Source of the DNA: Enterobacteriaceae bacterium UBA7338
GTDB lineage: Bacteria > Pseudomonadota > Gammaproteobacteria > Enterobacterales > Enterobacteriaceae
Direction of reading: 5' to 3'
DNA length: 64,000 bases
Assembly (NCBI GenBank): GCA_002480085.1
Contig: DKPJ01000001.1
Coordinates: 136,259 to 200,258 of the forward strand
Of the stretch, positions 63,983 through 64,000 are shown one piece after another. Positions within the stretch are counted from its first letter, which is position 1, and every line of letters starts with the position of its first letter. The position numbers and the translations under genes were made by a program. The notes under the pieces were generated by a model. The model did not search any database. It was not told the DNA's origin and worked only from the letters and a program-made list of their open reading frames with translations.

Positions 63983-64000
63983 ATGCCTGGCAGTTCCCTA
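63983..64000 (-). rRNA. rrf: 5S ribosomal RNA, last 18 bases (rest outside window)
   Basis: Minus strand TAGGGAACTGCCAGGCAT is the 3' end of enteric 5S rRNA. With T1 and T2 following, this is the end of an rRNA operon running leftward; its place after pssA-yfiM corresponds to E. coli rrnG. Confidence 0.92.

Noticed and set aside
63637..63983. Overlapping short ORFs on both strands near the right edge
   Set aside because: They cover REP units and rrn terminators; no coding signature.

Overview
The window is chromosomal DNA from a member of the Enterobacteriaceae, close to Enterobacter, Lelliottia, Leclercia or Kosakonia. The backbone follows the order of the E. coli 54-58 min region almost gene for gene (isc/hsc, trmJ, suhB, csiE, hcaT, glyA, hmp, glnB, glrRK/qseG, glmY, purL, mltF, tadA, pgpC, yfhH, yfhL, acpS, pdxJ, recO, era, rnc, lepB, lepA, rse/rpoE, nadB, trmN6, srmB, grcA, ung, yfiF, trxC, tapT, pat, pssA, yfiM, rrn). 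Enteric REP elements and E. coli-like operators are present. The genus cannot be fixed by reading alone.

Layout. 1-5250: Fe-S assembly operon iscRSUA-hscBA on the minus strand (hscA runs off the left edge), with two abutting IscR sites in front of iscR. 5250-6907: trmJ and suhB, divergent. 6993-8605: a two-gene metal-transport unit resembling Haemophilus ZevAB, in a position E. coli does not use for it. 8730-11143: csiE and hcaT, convergent. 11520-18301: a six-gene sugar operon (periplasmic binding protein, double ATPase, two permeases, FGGY pentulose kinase, SIS-domain isomerase) occupying the place of E. coli hca/yph. 18411-20598: a low-GC cassette with a PAAR-domain probable T6SS effector, a small membrane protein that is probably its immunity protein, and a 33-codon upstream ORF, bounded by a perfect 20-bp direct repeat that is part of the glyA terminator. 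20622-34780: housekeeping genes including hmp, the glrK-qseG-glrR operon and the sRNA gene glmY with its sigma54/sigma70 promoter and GlrR sites.

34784-38018: murQ-murP sits divergent from the RpiR-family gene yfhH, an arrangement not found in E. coli K-12, where murQP neighbour murR elsewhere. 38074-44850: yfhL, then acpS-pdxJ-recO-era-rnc-lepB-lepA on the minus strand. 45059-45811: a two-gene TumE-type toxin-antitoxin module inserted between lepA and rseC. 45922-48694: rseC-rseB-rseA-rpoE with a sigmaE-type promoter and a 26-codon leader ORF. 49002-61292: nadB to yfiM. 61289-63657: a DUF4385 gene and a pyruvate-oxidase-like ThDP enzyme occupy the place of E. coli kgtP. The right edge holds the terminators and last 18 bases of a 5S rRNA gene, matching the position of rrnG.

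The accessory parts most worth attention are the PAAR cassette with its insertion scar, the TumE-type module, the sugar kinase/SIS operon, and the murQP/yfhH divergent unit with two identical palindromes spaced by about three helical turns.
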